Of a DNA stretch of 64,000 nucleotides, positions 44,001 through 58,794 are shown in pieces. Numbering within the stretch: the first letter of the stretch is position 1; every line of letters begins with the position of its first letter. Source of the stretch: Acephala macrosclerotiorum (lineage: Eukaryota > Ascomycota > Leotiomycetes > Helotiales > Mollisiaceae); assembly GCA_014904845.1 (NCBI GenBank), contig MU119208.1:496001-560000 (forward strand), in the 5' to 3' direction. A program made the position numbers and the translations under genes. Under the pieces are notes generated by a model. The model was not told where the DNA came from, made no database searches, and was given only the letters and a program-made list of their open reading frames with translations.

Positions 44001-45661
44001 CTGAACCAATCGTGCAAACCGTCGGGGGTTGTAGTCCAGATCATCTGAGGCATGCTGTCGCAAATCAGCTGGAACCTTGCCTCGTCTTTGGTCTTTATAT
44101 CTTTGATCTCCTCCGTCATACTGGTGATGTCCCGGCAAGTAACAATACCAGCCAAGAATTCTCCTGTATTCTCATCTCGGATCGCCTCTCCCAGACAGTC
44201 AAACACGACCTGTTTGTTTCTAGTGGGATCATATAGTCCGATCTTCCGGCTTGAGAACTCCGTCTGTGTTCTAACTAAAACAGATATTGGGTACTCCGAT
44301 GGATCCAGTCGAGTTGTAAAGGTTTCGTCCCAGACATGCCATTTTGTCACGAGATCAAAGCCATCCTTGACGTTGCTGAGATCCGCGGACGGGTGAAATA
44401 GTTCTCTGGCAGCCTTGTTGGGAATGGTCAAGCTCTCATCCTTCCACATTGCCAAGATGGGCACCGATGTATTGTCTAGGAGGGCATCTTTCATCATGAC
44501 GACCTTTTGTAAGGCGGACGGCTCACTCGAGACCGGATTTCTTGACGGAGGACCAAGAGGTGGGAATGGAGAGGTCGACATAGAAGCATTCGTGGGGCTT
44601 GTGATAGCTGATGAACTATTGCTTCCTCCACCCTGCGTAGAGCTGCTACGACCAGAACTGACAGATGATGGGCTGGAATGGGATCCTGAGCCGGCCGAGC
44701 CTAGTGATCGGTGCTTTGCAGCGCGAGTAACCTGCCTTGACTGTACTCTGGGCTCTTTCAACGCGGTCTGATTGGTGGTATCTGTGTTAGTGAAGGTCAA
44801 AGTGAAGAATCTCTCTTCTTCAATCTCCCAGACGGTAATGATCATCTTCGCGAAAGTATGCTCAGTGGCATTCTTATCCGCAAGTTTCCTAGCTTTGGTG
44901 AAAGTGTCTTGCGTAATAGTGCTCTTCGAAATGATGACCTCCACAACAGCATCATGCACGACTGACTGGCTCTTGTTTTGGGTTGTTATTTTGTTCCATG
45001 GCTCTGCTCTCTCAGCCGTTGGTGTGACGTCGCCCTCCCCATTTTCAGAAAGTGTCTGCTGTAACTTGTCTTTTGTCGAGTCTCCAGCCCCCAAATCATC
45101 GGCGAGGCTGTCCAGGAAGGACTCCCAAGTGACCCATACTGGTCGTCCGTCTTGTAACATGTCGATGCCCAGTTGACTGAGAGTTTGACCCTTCAGCTTG
45201 TCCAGATTTGAAATTCCATCATCGCTCGCGGTGTCACCGTCTAGCTCGTCCATCCCAAGTAGTCTCTCCATGGCCTCGTTAGCTATTACCAAGGTTTTCA
45301 AGCTTCCCAAGACCAGTAAAGGGTAAGGAAGGTATTGTAAAGCCGACATTGCTAGTTGTGCCGGGGTAGGGAATCGAGGTATGTTCAGATGAAGGAGACT
45401 GCTGTGTCCAGATCCTCGCCTCAGTGATTGTCCCCGACTCGCAAGGAGGTTATCGACCTTGATGCTCTCGAGGCCATCAATTTGGCCCGGAGGCATCTGC
45501 AATGGGGAGACCGGCCGCATGAAGTCTTCATCCTCGCCTTCGGTCATGTATTCTTGGAGAGGAGGATCATTGTGCTCGATGGGTACGTGATGACCGTTGG
45601 GCAAGCCGTCAAGGACGGTCGCGCTCATTATTCGTCGCTGTTTTCGAAGTCGTCGGTCCAT
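41008..45661 (-). CDS. PAS-domain hybrid histidine kinase
   Basis: Exons complement(43992-45661), (43647-43935), (42038-43500), (41008-41986) give 1466 residues. An N-terminal Ser-rich region and PAS-like segments (PTPAQLAMSALQYLPYPLLVLG; SALQKVVMMKDALLDN) precede a PAS_3-type domain (YDYTGLTEDESLGMGW ... EYRCRSKDGEWRWMLGR). A further PAS with DITEVKDRE follows. HisKA has the phospho-acceptor H834 in MSHEIRTPIAGVIGM. HATPase_c shows N (NLLTNSIKF), DTGIGI and FGGTGLGL. The receiver domain begins ILLVEDN, has phospho-acceptor D1191 (ILMDVQMP) and AMTASAIQGDREK, and ends YLAKPVK. All catalytic boxes are intact. A 160-residue disordered tail follows. No transmembrane segment, so a soluble sensor. 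Signal unknown; the exact fungal HHK class is not assigned. Confidence 0.93.
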
Positions 45662-47257
45662 ACAATGAGGTTTGTAAGCCACCTACTGCGTCATAGCCAT
45701 CCCTCGTGGTCCGCAGTAAGAAGATTCGTTTCCGTCTCGAGGGTATCAACAGCTCCAACCATGAATATGCCAGCTATGCGAGCTTGCAACATCCGTCGTA
45801 TGTATTGATGAGATGGTATGAACTGTGTGAAAAGATTGAGACGCGAGGTTTGGTACTCGTTGCCAGACTATCACGGATTGTGGCTAGGCTTGGTTAGAGT
45901 TTCTAAAGAACGGAACTAGACTGCGTTAGAGGATGATAGTCGGGAGGTCCAGAACGCTAGCTAAAGTGAAGCCAGCTCGAAAAAAGCTCTAGCTTCAAGA
46001 TCTAAAGCGCGCAATTGGCTCTTAGATATTGTTGCATCGAAGATTTGGAACTGATACACAAAATAGGGACCGAAAACTGTATGCAGAAGAGCAAAGGAGA
46101 TCTCTTTCACTTCTTCCTCTCGCCCACAGGAGGGTTGAGCGTAAAAAGGTGGTGGGTGGGACCCTGAAGACTTCGGTTTGGGAGGAGTGGAGCAAACACT
46201 AAATTGCTCCAGTATGACGATCCTCGACCGGATGCCCCATAGGAGAGATTCAGGAGGACGCCTCTCATTCGTGATGGGATTTCTCACTCAGATCTACCGC
46301 AAAGGCTCAAAATCCATGCCGCCGGAATCGTTTGCTTGTCTCAGGGGCTTTGATTCCCGACCCCAAGGCTTATGGCTGCAAGTGACGCAGTGGCGCTTTT
46401 CTCCCGGTCACATCTCATGTGCAAACCAAATTAGGCTAGTGTCTCCTTCTAGCTCTCTGGCTTTTTTCATTAGAGCACCTGGCGAGCATGTGCTCTTGAA
46501 AAATTCGAGGAGATTTCTCAGCTTCATCTCGACCCTTCTGCGACGCTGATCGCGGAGATTTTCATATCAAGTTGCGGAATGCGGTGAGGCCGATGGCCGT
46601 TGAGATCTTCGGAGTGGACAGGGTCCTCAATATCTCTCCACTCATAGGTCCTAGCTGCAGCAGGGTCTCGGGGTGGCGATGCTGATCCCCCTCATAGGCG
46701 ATTTAGATGGCTGGAGGTTTGATAGAACAGCTGTAGCTTGTCCTCCCTTGTGAGAAACATACAATGCAGCCTTCAGGGGAAGCTACACATGAGATCTGGA
46801 TGAAGCTTGTGCGCGTGTTCTAGCTTTATCGATGGTTGGTGAAGTTGTCAAAGTTTGTGCTGAAACCCCACAGACGAAACTCAGAATAATTTACGTGCTC
46901 AGACCCCTGTCAAAACGGAAATAAGCTCGTACCGTGAACCAAACTCAAATCGAGGAATAACATACTCGCAGATCCAAAATGCTCATGCCTTCAGGAATAC
47001 GGTAGAACCTGGTTGAGAAGAGTCCATGCTTTCTATAGACCGAGCCCTTGTAGTCTTCTGATAGGAAAGGCCTAGAGCGGGATGATATATATACGGTGCA
47101 CATCGACATGTAATTGTGAAATAGAGAGAGAGGGAGAACTTAGAAATACTCACTCGTTTTCACGTTTCTCGATATCTCCCTTAAATTCGGGCGTTCTGTC
47201 AGGCCATGACGATGACATTAATCATACCAAACTCCTATCTACAGTGTATCCCAAGTC
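45662..47257. other. Upstream region of the histidine kinase gene
   Basis: 1.6 kb between the histidine-kinase start and the KRE33 stop. Several short ATG frames could be uORFs of a long leader. None has recognisable content. Confidence 0.5.
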
Positions 47258-50200
47258 TCATGGTTTATTCTTTTTTGATGACTTTTTCACCTTTTTATGC
47301 GCCTTTTCCCCAAGTTCCTGTTCGTAGATCTCTGCTGCACTCTCGCCCGCCTTCCTCTTTTGCTTTGAACTCTTCACACTAACAACAGGATTCTTATGTC
47401 CACTCTTCGAGGCATTAAGAACCTGCCTTTCGGCATCTGCCCATCCTGGAGCTCCTTCTTCAATCTCATACCTAGGAAAACGGTTAGCATTTGATCGCTT
47501 TTATGAAAGGCACAACTTACTGGTCTAACGGCAGAGCATCAATCAGCTCCCTCTGCTTCTCTCTCAAAGCCTTCATAGCCTCGTCACCGCCCTCCTCAAG
47601 TTCCTCTTCTAGACCAGTTTCCAGTGCCACGAATCGCTCATCGATAATTTCGTCGTCGTGAGCACCGCTAGCATCCGCTCTACTGACACCAATCATATCT
47701 CTCGCCGGCATATCTGCCCCATGCGCGCCCGATACTAAGGTTCCAAAATGAGAGCTCATCTTCCTCATAATCTTGATGAACATGGCCAATAATTGAGAGG
47801 TTTGCACTGAAGATAATTCCGTCTCCTTCTCAATCTCAGCGAACTCCTTACACTGCAACCCAATCGCCAGCAGAATAGCTTCTTGCACACCAGTCAACTT
47901 GACCGATGATTTCAAGGGACCAGTGAAATAAGCCATAGAGATGCGGGTTACGAGGTCCAGGATCACGTGGTAGTCGAGCATATTGTTTGCATAGGATTCC
48001 AGGCGTTTGAGGTCATACGGGGAGAGGAGGCGATCAAGTTCGGATTTAGTGAACGAGGGGGGTGAGATAGAGGGGTCGAGGATAGAGCCTTTGTTTGCAG
48101 ATTCGCCGATGCTGAGGGCGAGGACGGAGGGAAAGTCTTTAAATTGGTACTTTAGGAGGTTGAGGAACCGCAGGTAGAAATCGCGGGAGAATGCGCCGAG
48201 CCTAGACATGGTTAATTGTTTCAAGTTCTTGAGAGCTTGCACGGGGTTTGAAGCATCAAAAGGGGGCTCGCTTACCAAGCGACGTCGTCTCCGCTTCCTA
48301 TAGGTCGGATCATGACGCAGGTATGCTCACCAGTAAGCTCGTTCTGCGTTTGTCGGAGGTATATCGGTGCGAAAGAGGCCTTTTGCCAGAATCTGTGTAA
48401 TGGCTTCGTGAGTCCGTAGCTGACACCGACGTAGTCCAAGTTGTCTGGCCTCTTCTCAGTCAGTTTCGCGAACAGAGGTGGTAGCTTTCGAATGTCGCGA
48501 ATTTTGATATCATCATCTAGCAGAGATGCATTTGCAAGCTCTGCATCTGTGACTCTGGTGATCTTCGTATCTAATATCCCTGTAGCGTTCTCATTAAGGT
48601 CGGCAAATTTGCCCTCATAGAAATCCATGAGAAGCTCGATAGCCTTTCGTCCGTATCCCATACCGATATAGTCTGGGTTGGTTGCAATTCTGACAATACG
48701 GGCACCAGATAGACCGGCAAACTCATCGTCTTGGAACTGCTGGCTGACAAGCCAAGGGATAAGATCACCTGTTGCTCTCTTACCTCTGCTCAAGCTGTTC
48801 ATGACACTCTCTTTGCTGATGCGACCTTCAAGTGCTACCTGGATAACACACAAAGGCTCTGGTAGGTGTTTGGTATTCTCCTCCACGGGTGGTACAAGGA
48901 CGAAGAGCTCGTGCGCGGGAGCATCGCTCATAAGTTGGAGATCATCTGGGGTATTCTTATAATGACTTGCAACATATAGGGCAACCATTTGCTGCAAGAA
49001 TTTCTCGGAAAGAGGGTGGAATGAGAAGAGGGTATCGCGATTGACGTTGAGAAGTTGACACTGCCCAGGATCTGGACAACCTTGGACTGTGTTCAATTTC
49101 GACCGTGGTAGGGTGGCATCAAGACACAGTACGGTGTTCAGCCACTTTTCCACTGCATCGCCTTTCGCATATCGGATTGGTTCCGAGAGGGTCACCTCCC
49201 GAAGAGAACGTCCTCCAGAGAAGCTACTATCCTGAACCTTGGCAGCCTTGCCAGTTGAGCGGTCTGCCAACTCCGAGTCTCCTTTGGCCTTCGAAAATCC
49301 TGCTGATTGTTCCCGAAGCTGTTTTATCAGTTTCAGAGACAGGGATCTTCCAGTGCCTTCGTATCCATTGATCGTGGAAGCCATGAATACAAGGTAAGGA
49401 CCCATCAATTTTTTGACAAGAGGTAAAGGAATTGCTGCAGCCTCGTCTATAACCAACAGTTCAGCTTGACCAAGAACATGAGCATCTTGAGGTTTGATAT
49501 ACTGAATAGTTTGTCGATGTTGGCGATGGATGTTCACCCGTACAATGGCCTTCTTGAAATCTGGATTTGTCGACTGGATGATAGAATAGTCCTCATGGTC
49601 CAAATAATTCAACGCATCGAAAGCCTTGAATATGAATTCAAATAGAGTCTTCAAATTTTCGGGGCTCGGAGATGTGATGAAGATGTTGCTGTATCCGTGG
49701 GCAACAGCTGCTGCCACAGCGACACCTAGAGCAGCAGACTTCCCGCGACCTCTAGCAGCAGTCAAAGTAACAGTACTCCTTAAAGTCTTCTCCGCAATAG
49801 CATCGACGAAAGTCAATAATGCTTTTGCCTGGTCTACAGTCTTTGCCAAGGTCACCAAGGGACCGACTGGTTGCGTATCCTGCAGTTCTTCCTTCATGCT
49901 GTCTAATTCCTTCTGTGCCTCGGTCTTCGGTTCGTCAAGATCGGGAGGCGGCAAAGCCTTGACGTTCTTCCCGCCAGATATTGGCAACACATTGAGCTCG
50001 TCGTCTATGACCAGACACGACTCACAACCTCCCAAGGACAATATGAATCTCTCGTTGAATCTCGCAGTAACATCATTGTGTGCCTCCGTCCGGTACCGAG
50101 AATGGACGTCCATAGATAGGGTATAAAGTTGCTTCAAGCTGGTCATTCCTTTCAGCAGCAAAACTACCAAACCACCTCCCTCGACCGTCTCTATTGTCCT

Positions 50201-50732
50201 CGCGAGTAGATTTGGCGTGATAGCCTCGAAGTCTTGCAGAATACACATTCCGTAGGTATTTCCTAGAATCTTTTCCGTCTCTTTGTAGTATACATAGCGG
50301 ATGTTGTGGAGTGAAACGAATAGCTCGAATGGATCCTCGGTATTGGCTTCTCGAATGCCTCGTTTGATCTCTTTCTTGATCTTTGTTTCGCGCTTCTTTC
50401 GGTGACTGGAAGCATGGACATTAGTTCCTATTTTTGCGAGCACCAGAACTAGTTTATACCCACCTAGTAAATCCAAGAAGGTCCTTCTTGTATGCCCATA
50501 GCACTGATTTATTCTGCTTCATGTCCATGCTGGACATGATATAGTGAAGATGCACGATAACATCCTTCGACCGGTCTCCTACCACCACAAAGAAACTGCG
50601 CTTCTTCTCTTGGACACCATTGCGAATAAGCGCTGGGATGCGCGAGTCTCTGAAAGTAAGTCAGTTTATATTCCCAGTATATTTGCGCATGAGAATGTCT
50701 AGAAAAGGTACGCACACTGCCTTTTGCACCAT
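47258..50732 (-). CDS. KRE33: Kre33/NAT10 RNA cytidine acetyltransferase
   Basis: ATP-dependent enzyme making N4-acetylcytidine in 18S rRNA and some tRNAs, required for small-subunit assembly in the nucleolus. Exons complement(50716-50732), (50464-50649), (48276-50405), (47471-47258 as exon 5) and (47521-48201 as exon 4) give 1075 residues. Domains: N-terminal DUF1726 (GDRSKDVIVHLHY, VLWAYKKDLLGF), RecA-like helicase with P-loop GRGKS near residue 287 and Walker B VIDEAAAIPLP, GNAT acetyltransferase (IVRIATNPDYIGMGYGRKAI), tRNA-binding C-terminal domain, and a Lys-rich tail (KKVKKSSKKNKP). The first exon is only 17 nt (MVQKA plus two bases). Intron 3 removes an in-frame run between VAW and LGAFSRDF. 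Confidence 0.95.
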
Positions 50733-51375
50733 TTTGACCCTCCAATGCGCCACTCAGATTAGATTCCTCTCGATGGTGACATACGCTCGCAAACTCAAAG
50801 AGAGTGTGTGAGAAGGTTTGGCTGGTTGGTAAGTTTGCCTGTCTCGAACTTTTTTTTTGCGATAAAAATCACGATAGCTTTGATTAGGTTTAGCGCGCCG
50901 ATAAGACGAGGCTGACAAAAACTGAAATTAAGAATTGCTAACCAGGGAAAGTACTTTTAATTGTCGATAAACGTTTCAGAGAGCATGACTTACGTGGAAT
51001 AGGTTTATTGCAAATCTCGCCATGAGTTTTGAAAATTAGGCTGAATGAGGAATCGAAATCAAACTGCTCGTCAGCCTTGCAGTTCAGCCTTGCAAAATAT
51101 CATCGATACACTTCTTTCAAGCAACGAAACTTGATGAAGGTGTTTAGTATTTCTTTTTTCCTGGCCTAGACTGACGGGTAGGTGATTGAGAGACCTAGAC
51201 ATCTGTTTGGCACCTACTACTCGAACAATTGGTGCACAGTTTATGACCAACGCGGGCTTCGTAATATTGCACCTAGCTGCTTCACAAGAACATGTACTGG
51301 TATGTTGTCGTGATTCGTGGCTGTATTATTATGGTATGTCCACGTGATACGTGATTCTGCTAACAAAGGGGATAT
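50733..51375. other. Intergenic between KRE33 and ERG10
   Basis: 0.64 kb holding the KRE33 promoter and ERG10 3' flank. A T-run lies at about 50851. No gene supported. Confidence 0.5.
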
Positions 51376-52734
<1,359 letters not shown>

Positions 52735-53447
52735 GGTTGCAATTTGGCTGCAATGGTGAATGTGAAGTATGATTCTTCAAGGGAGAAAAACTTGAAAGTA
52801 GGGAGGAGCGGAAGAATCAGTAAAGAAGGGAAATATTTTGAAATGAAATGAAGCCTCAACAAAGTTCACCGCCTCGAGCGGCGCTAAAATCAGGTACCAC
52901 TTTCCCCTCGCGATTGGTCTGGATGTGAGGGGAAAGAAAGCAAAGAAACCTGAGAGAAAATACTGAATTGCCTAGCAGAACTCAGGTATTTAAATTAAAC
53001 TTGACAGGTATCCTGATTTTTTATAAAAGAAACTAGCCTTGAAGTTGCTGCAGTGTCGCGTGAGAAATGGAGGGGTTCTCGAGGCTGGAAAGTGAGGTTA
53101 TGAGCTTAATGTTCTCACTCCCTTCAAGCATCAAAATATTAGAAGTTAACGACGTAATACTGCACTTTCAACTTAATTTTAATTCACAAACGGCGTCACA
53201 CTTCTGAAGAACAGAGGAAACTAAGAATTGAATTTTATTTTGGTATAGCTTCTTGAATTTGATAGTGTCTCTAAAATCCGAAAATGGTGTAGGCGTATCA
53301 CAATATTATCCTCACCCACGAGGCTGGAGACCTGCAGGCAACTAGCGCGTTAACTTTTTCCGCGACCAAAAAGTTGAAGCTTGTGAAGAGAGAGAGGCGC
53401 ATTCCCTTTTCCCACACAACGGCCTCCCTTTTGTACTCTCCATCAAA
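52735..53447. other. Divergent promoter region of ERG10 and SNU114
   Basis: 0.71 kb between divergent starts, AT-rich in 53110-53260. No gene supported. Confidence 0.5.
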
Positions 53448-56400
53448 ATGGATGACCTCTATGACGAGTAAGAAACCTCAATCTGTATCGAAGTACCCCT
53501 CTAATGACTCCATAGGTTCGGAAACTTCATCGGCGAAGCTGAAGAATCCGAGGACGACAGCCAACATGGCATTGATGCGGGTGCCTATGTCTACGACGAG
53601 GACTATCCTGAGGAGGCGCCCGAAGCAACGGGTCAAGAGCTAATGGAGCTGGATGGTAAGACGTTATGCGACTCTTTCAAGGCCGCAGCACTGACTGTTT
53701 CTGTAGATGAAGGGCCTTCGAATGCTGTTATTCTCCACGAGGACAAGCAATACTATCCTACGGCTCAGCAAGTATACGGCGAAGATGTCGAAACTATGGT
53801 ACAGGAGGAGGATGCTCAGCCATTGACTCAACCGATCATCGCTCCAGTTGAGAAGAAGAAGTTTACGATACAAGAAGCAGATCTGCCTCCAGTCTTTTAC
53901 GAGCGAAGTTTTATGACGGATCTTATGAACTTTCCCGAACAAATACGAAATGTTGCATTTGCTGGCCATCTTCATCATGGTAAAACAGCACTTGTGGATA
54001 TGTTAGTGTTGGAGACACACGATATCACAGACCGATTAGAGAAGAAGACTGGCAAGAAGCGGGACGAGCAACTACGTTATACCGACATCCATGTGCTGGA
54101 ACGCGAGCGCGGAATATCTATCAAATCGGCGCCGATGAGCTTGGTATTACAAAGCACTCAGGGGAAGTCACATCTTTTGAACATCCTCGATACGCCAGGC
54201 CATGTCAACTTTGTGGACGAGGTCGCTTCATCACTGCGGCTTGTTGATGGCGTGGTCCTCGTTGTTGATGTTGTGGAAGGAGTCCAGGTCAACACAGAGC
54301 AAATTATCAAGCATGTGGTTCTTGAAGGTTTACCTATGACTCTCGTGGTCAACAAGATGGACCGATTGATCCTAGAGCTGAAGCTGCCTCCGACTGACGC
54401 TTATTTCAAGCTCAAGCATGTCATTGAGGAAGTCAATACGGTTATCGAGAACACGCTACCTGGTCAAGGAGAGAAGAGAAGGTTGAGCCCAGAGAAGGGC
54501 AATGTCCTCTTTGCTTGCAGTAGTATGGGATGGTGTTTCACTCTACAATCTTTCGCCAAGATGTATGCACAGAACTATCCTCCCAGAAACAAAAGCTCTC
54601 CAGGTATAAATGTGCCGGAATTTGCTCGCCGCTTATGGGGTGACATCTTTTACAATCCCAAGAATCGATCATTCACGCGAAAAGGTACCGAGGAGCGGTC
54701 CAAGAGATCTTTCGTGAACTTTATTCTTGAGCCAATATACAAGATATATTCTCACACCATCAGCGAAAGTCCAGAGGATTTGAAGGATACTCTTAGTTCG
54801 CTCGGAATCACACTCAAGCCGTCACAATACAAGATGGACGCCAAGGTGCTTCTGAAACTTGTTTGCGAACAATTCTTTGGTGGATCAAACGGTTTTGTCG
54901 ACATGATCATTGAGCACATCCCTTCTCCAGTCGAAGCGGCTACCAGCAAGGTCGAGAGGTATTACACTGGACCTTTGGACACCGCTGTTGCACAGGCAAT
55001 GAAAGAGTGTGATCAAGATGGACCCCTTGTGGTTCAGATCACAAAATTGTTCAACACTAGCGATGCCAAAGGATTCCATTCGTTTGGAAGAGTCATGAGT
55101 GGAACGGCCACTCCAGGATCACAGGTGAGAGTCCTTGGTGAAGGGTACTCGATCGACGACGAAGAAGACATGAGCTTAGCCACCATCTCGAACGTCTGGA
55201 TTGCGGAAACACGATACAGTATTTCCACTGATGGCGTTCCGGCAGGCAACTTGGTATTGTTGGGTGGTGTTGACAATTCTATCGTTAAGTCTGCGACATT
55301 GGTTCCTCCTGTTTTACCAGGCGAAGAGGATGCCTACATCTTTAAGCCGATTACGCATTTCACTGAATCGGTATTCAAGGTGGCTGTCGAACCGATCAAT
55401 CCGTCGGAGCTACCGAAGATGTTGGATGGTCTCAGAAAAATTAACAAGAGCTATCCGCTAATCACAACGAAGGTAGAAGAATCCGGGGAGCATATCATAC
55501 TTGGTACAGGAGAGCTCTACATGGATTGCGTTCTGCATGACCTGCGGCGGCTGTACGCTGAGATGGAAATCAAAGTCTCCGATCCAGTAACACGGTTCTG
55601 TGAGACGGTAGTTGAGACGTCAGCCATCAAGTGCTATGCTCAGACGCCGAATAAGAAGAACAAGATCACTATGGTTGCCGAGCCGTTGGACCAGGGTATC
55701 GCGGAGGACATCGAGAGTGGAAAGGTCAGCATCAAAAGCCCCAATCGTGTCATCGGTAAGTTCTTCGAGGAGAACTATGGCTGGGACTTGCTTGCTTCTA
55801 GAAGCATTTGGGCTTTTGGACCCGACGAATTGGGACCAAATATTCTCCAAGATGATACTTTGCCGTCAGAAGTAAGTTATGCGTTCCACTCAGGCATTGT
55901 GGAAGAACTTAAAAAGCTGACCAATACTAGGTGGACAAGAAACTTTTATTAAGTGTTAGGGATACGATTCGTCAAGGTTTCAGTTGGGCCACTCGAGAAG
56001 GGCCGTTGTGTGAAGAACGTGAGTGACCCCATCTTTCCTACATCTCGATGTCCACGTTGCTTGTCAAAGGTCGAGAGCGGTGAAGTTCGCACCCAAGGAG
56101 CCTATCATTGGCCAGTAGTAACGCCGTTCCGAGCGTTCCTCTGACATCCTTGTAGCAATCCGCAATGGCAGGTTCAAGATCATGGACGTTACACTGGCTC
56201 CCGAAGCGATCTTCCGAGGAGGCGGCCAGATCATCCCCACTTCCCGACGCGCCTGCTACTCGTCGTTCTTGATGGCTTCTCCACGACTGATGGAGCCCGT
56301 CTTCTCATGTTCCATGACCGGACCTGCGGACTCGGTCACCTCACTATACACTGTTCTCGCCCGCCGTCGGGGTCACGTTCTATCAGATGGTCCAATTGCT

Positions 56401-56718
56401 GGCACGCCTCTGTATCGTGTCAGTGGTCTCATTCCGGTCATCGATTCCTTTGGCTTCGAAACCGATCTTCGCATTCATACCCAGGGTCAGGCCACGGTCA
56501 GCTTGGTGTTCGACCGTTGGAGCATCGTTCCTGGAGATCCCCTCGATAAGGACGTCATCTTAAGACCACTAGAGCCAGCCAGTGCCCAAGCGACAGCAAG
56601 AGATTTCGTCTTGAAGACGAGGAGGAGAAAGGGCTTGAGCGAGGATGTTAGCGTTGCCAAGTTCCTCGAGCCAGAGCTGTTCTCCTCACTGAAGGAGAGT
56701 GGTCTATTGGACGGTTAG
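53448..56718 (+). CDS. SNU114: Snu114 (U5 snRNP GTPase, EFTUD2)
   Basis: EF2-like GTPase of U5 snRNP that controls Brr2 during spliceosome activation and disassembly. Exons 53448-53467, 53516-53655, 53707-55871, 55931-56018, 56156-56718 give 991 residues. Acidic N-terminus ([10 protein letters not shown]), then the G domain: G1 GHLHHGKT (about 137-145), G2 region [11 protein letters not shown]3 DTPGH, G4 NKMD. Domains II-V follow as in EF2, with SFGRVMSGT and the C-terminal EF2-IV/V signature ([19 protein letters not shown], then [12 protein letters not shown]). The last two introns were fixed by the conserved [22 protein letters not shown]. All GTPase motifs are intact. Confidence 0.97.
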
Positions 56719-58794
56719 ATAAAAGTGCAGCGAATGATAGATATGTTCTTGGGAGTTGGCATTGCATGATCTCGATTTCGCAACGAAGCTGGGGATCTTT
56801 TTCGGCGTTATTCTGTGACTAGTAGGGCGGCATTTGTGTAGGATAACTAGTTCCTAGACCAAAACCAAACAACGAATGGAAAGACTTGGTGGCGTACACC
56901 ATCTTTTGGCGGCCGTTACGAAACTCTAATTGCCAATACCTTCCAGAAGCACGCTTCTCTCATATCTCACAGTCTAGCAACGAAATGTGCGACAACCTTG
57001 GACCTTGGTAGCTTCCTCTTTTCTCGACGATGTCAGCAGATGCTGACAGGGTCGCTCCAATCTCCAAGTGATTGGATCCCCCCTTTTATGCATGGCTTTG
57101 CCTTACGGGAACGCCGAACTGCAATCCGCCGAACCTCACAGATATGTACCGTGTACATGCATTGTACATGAACATTGCTTTCGCTAGCTCACACTTGCTT
57201 TCTGCATTTGCATGCTGGTTTGTGGCCCTGCTTTCAGGTTGCTCACGGGCAAACAGAACACCGGACCGGGCTTTTGCGGCACCCGCAATCCCGGAGAATA
57301 GGTTCAGTGATATGAAAAACGTGGTGAAAATCGATAGTTACTGGGTTAATCTTCACCTCTTTCTCGTTCTCGTGATATTTGATGGGTAAATTAATTGCCA
57401 ATAGTTCTTTCGTATCGTAATTCTCGTTATGAGAGAATGAGAGATGGAAACATCATGGAATAATGGAAGGCCACGTATCCCATTGCGTTTCTTTAAGATG
57501 AAGCTATAATGAAGACTATATTACCAAGTCCCTGGGAAAATGATGCTTTATTGCTTTCGCGAATTTGTTTGATTGTTTGTGCGGCAAGGTAATTTTGGCA
57601 AGGGCACAGCACGGCACATATGGATGATTGGTAATGACTGCGATATCCTCATCGCTGGGTTTGGCCGTCCACACTCTGGTAACACAGCTTCCGTGCCCTT
57701 TTGTCTGAGATGACAAACTTTTCTTGTAACCACGGTATCAGCTTTATGCTTATCTCGATTCCTCGTTTCTCGCGTAAAGGAAACCTTTTCAAACGGGCAG
57801 CCGTTGTAACACTCCGCGTCAGTGATCAGGTACCCTGGGAAAGTAAGAGAGAAGACCCTTAAATCGTGGAGTATAGGCGGGGAGGAGAGTCAGGGCTTCT
57901 GGAACTCGCGGGTATTTATCGATTTTGACAGCGTGAATCTCACAAATGGCAGGGCTGGTGAGGGGCCGCGTAAGTGAGAGAGTGCTACAATGACGCCTTA
58001 AATCACCGAGGTCCTTCGTCCAAAGATTCTGGGTGATGGTGCCACGGCGTAGTGGAAGACGACCCTGAGGCTAGTGGACTTTCACGGCAGGGATGAGAGG
58101 GGATACTCGGATCACGGGGTTTAATCATTTTTTTTGAGGATTGTTTGGGTTTGGTGCGAAGTGAATATTGACCGAATGGGCCGCTCAATTAAATAATCCG
58201 TCCGTGGGTCAACGGCCAACGTTGGCATGGCATGGCATCAACAGGGGCCAAATTCTCTTGGGACACCGCGCCCACAAGGGCAGCCACTTTCAAGCGTGGA
58301 GACGATGAGGTGGGGCCGAAACTTTGGTGTGCTGGGAAAGGAACGATGCACTGAATCGTCGCAGGGTTCTTCTCTGGAGTCGCAGCTGTGGTCATTGGCG
58401 ACAACGTCAAGGGCACGCTGATTTCGTCTAATGTTGCTGGCTAGGAGGGATCAGGGGCGCTGTGCGGTTGTGGCGATCGATGTTGCCAAGGTTGTGACCG
58501 AATGCGACGAGTTTGCAGATGACAGGGCCATTGGGTGATTACTGCAGGTGGCGATTGCCGCAGTCCAAGGCCTGGTTGACTGGGGCAGATGATATACCCA
58601 GGGATACTATCGATATAGCCTTGGAAATGTTCCATTAAAGTATAATTTGGCTCCCAACATATACCTCTTCTAGAAGCCGGTAACCCTGGCTGTGGAGGTA
58701 TAGTAGGTATATACACGTACTCGAACTATTGAAAGATCAACGGTGCTATGCACGCAGGAAGACCTGTGCAGTATCGGACTTTCAATGGAAGCCC
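56719..58794. other. Intergenic, convergent 3' ends, about 2.1 kb
   Basis: No gene, tRNA or repeat recognised. Short frames (for example 57072-57389) lack known content. Confidence 0.5.

Noticed and set aside
46178..46549. 123-codon frame upstream of the histidine kinase
   Set aside because: No conserved content; more likely part of a long leader.
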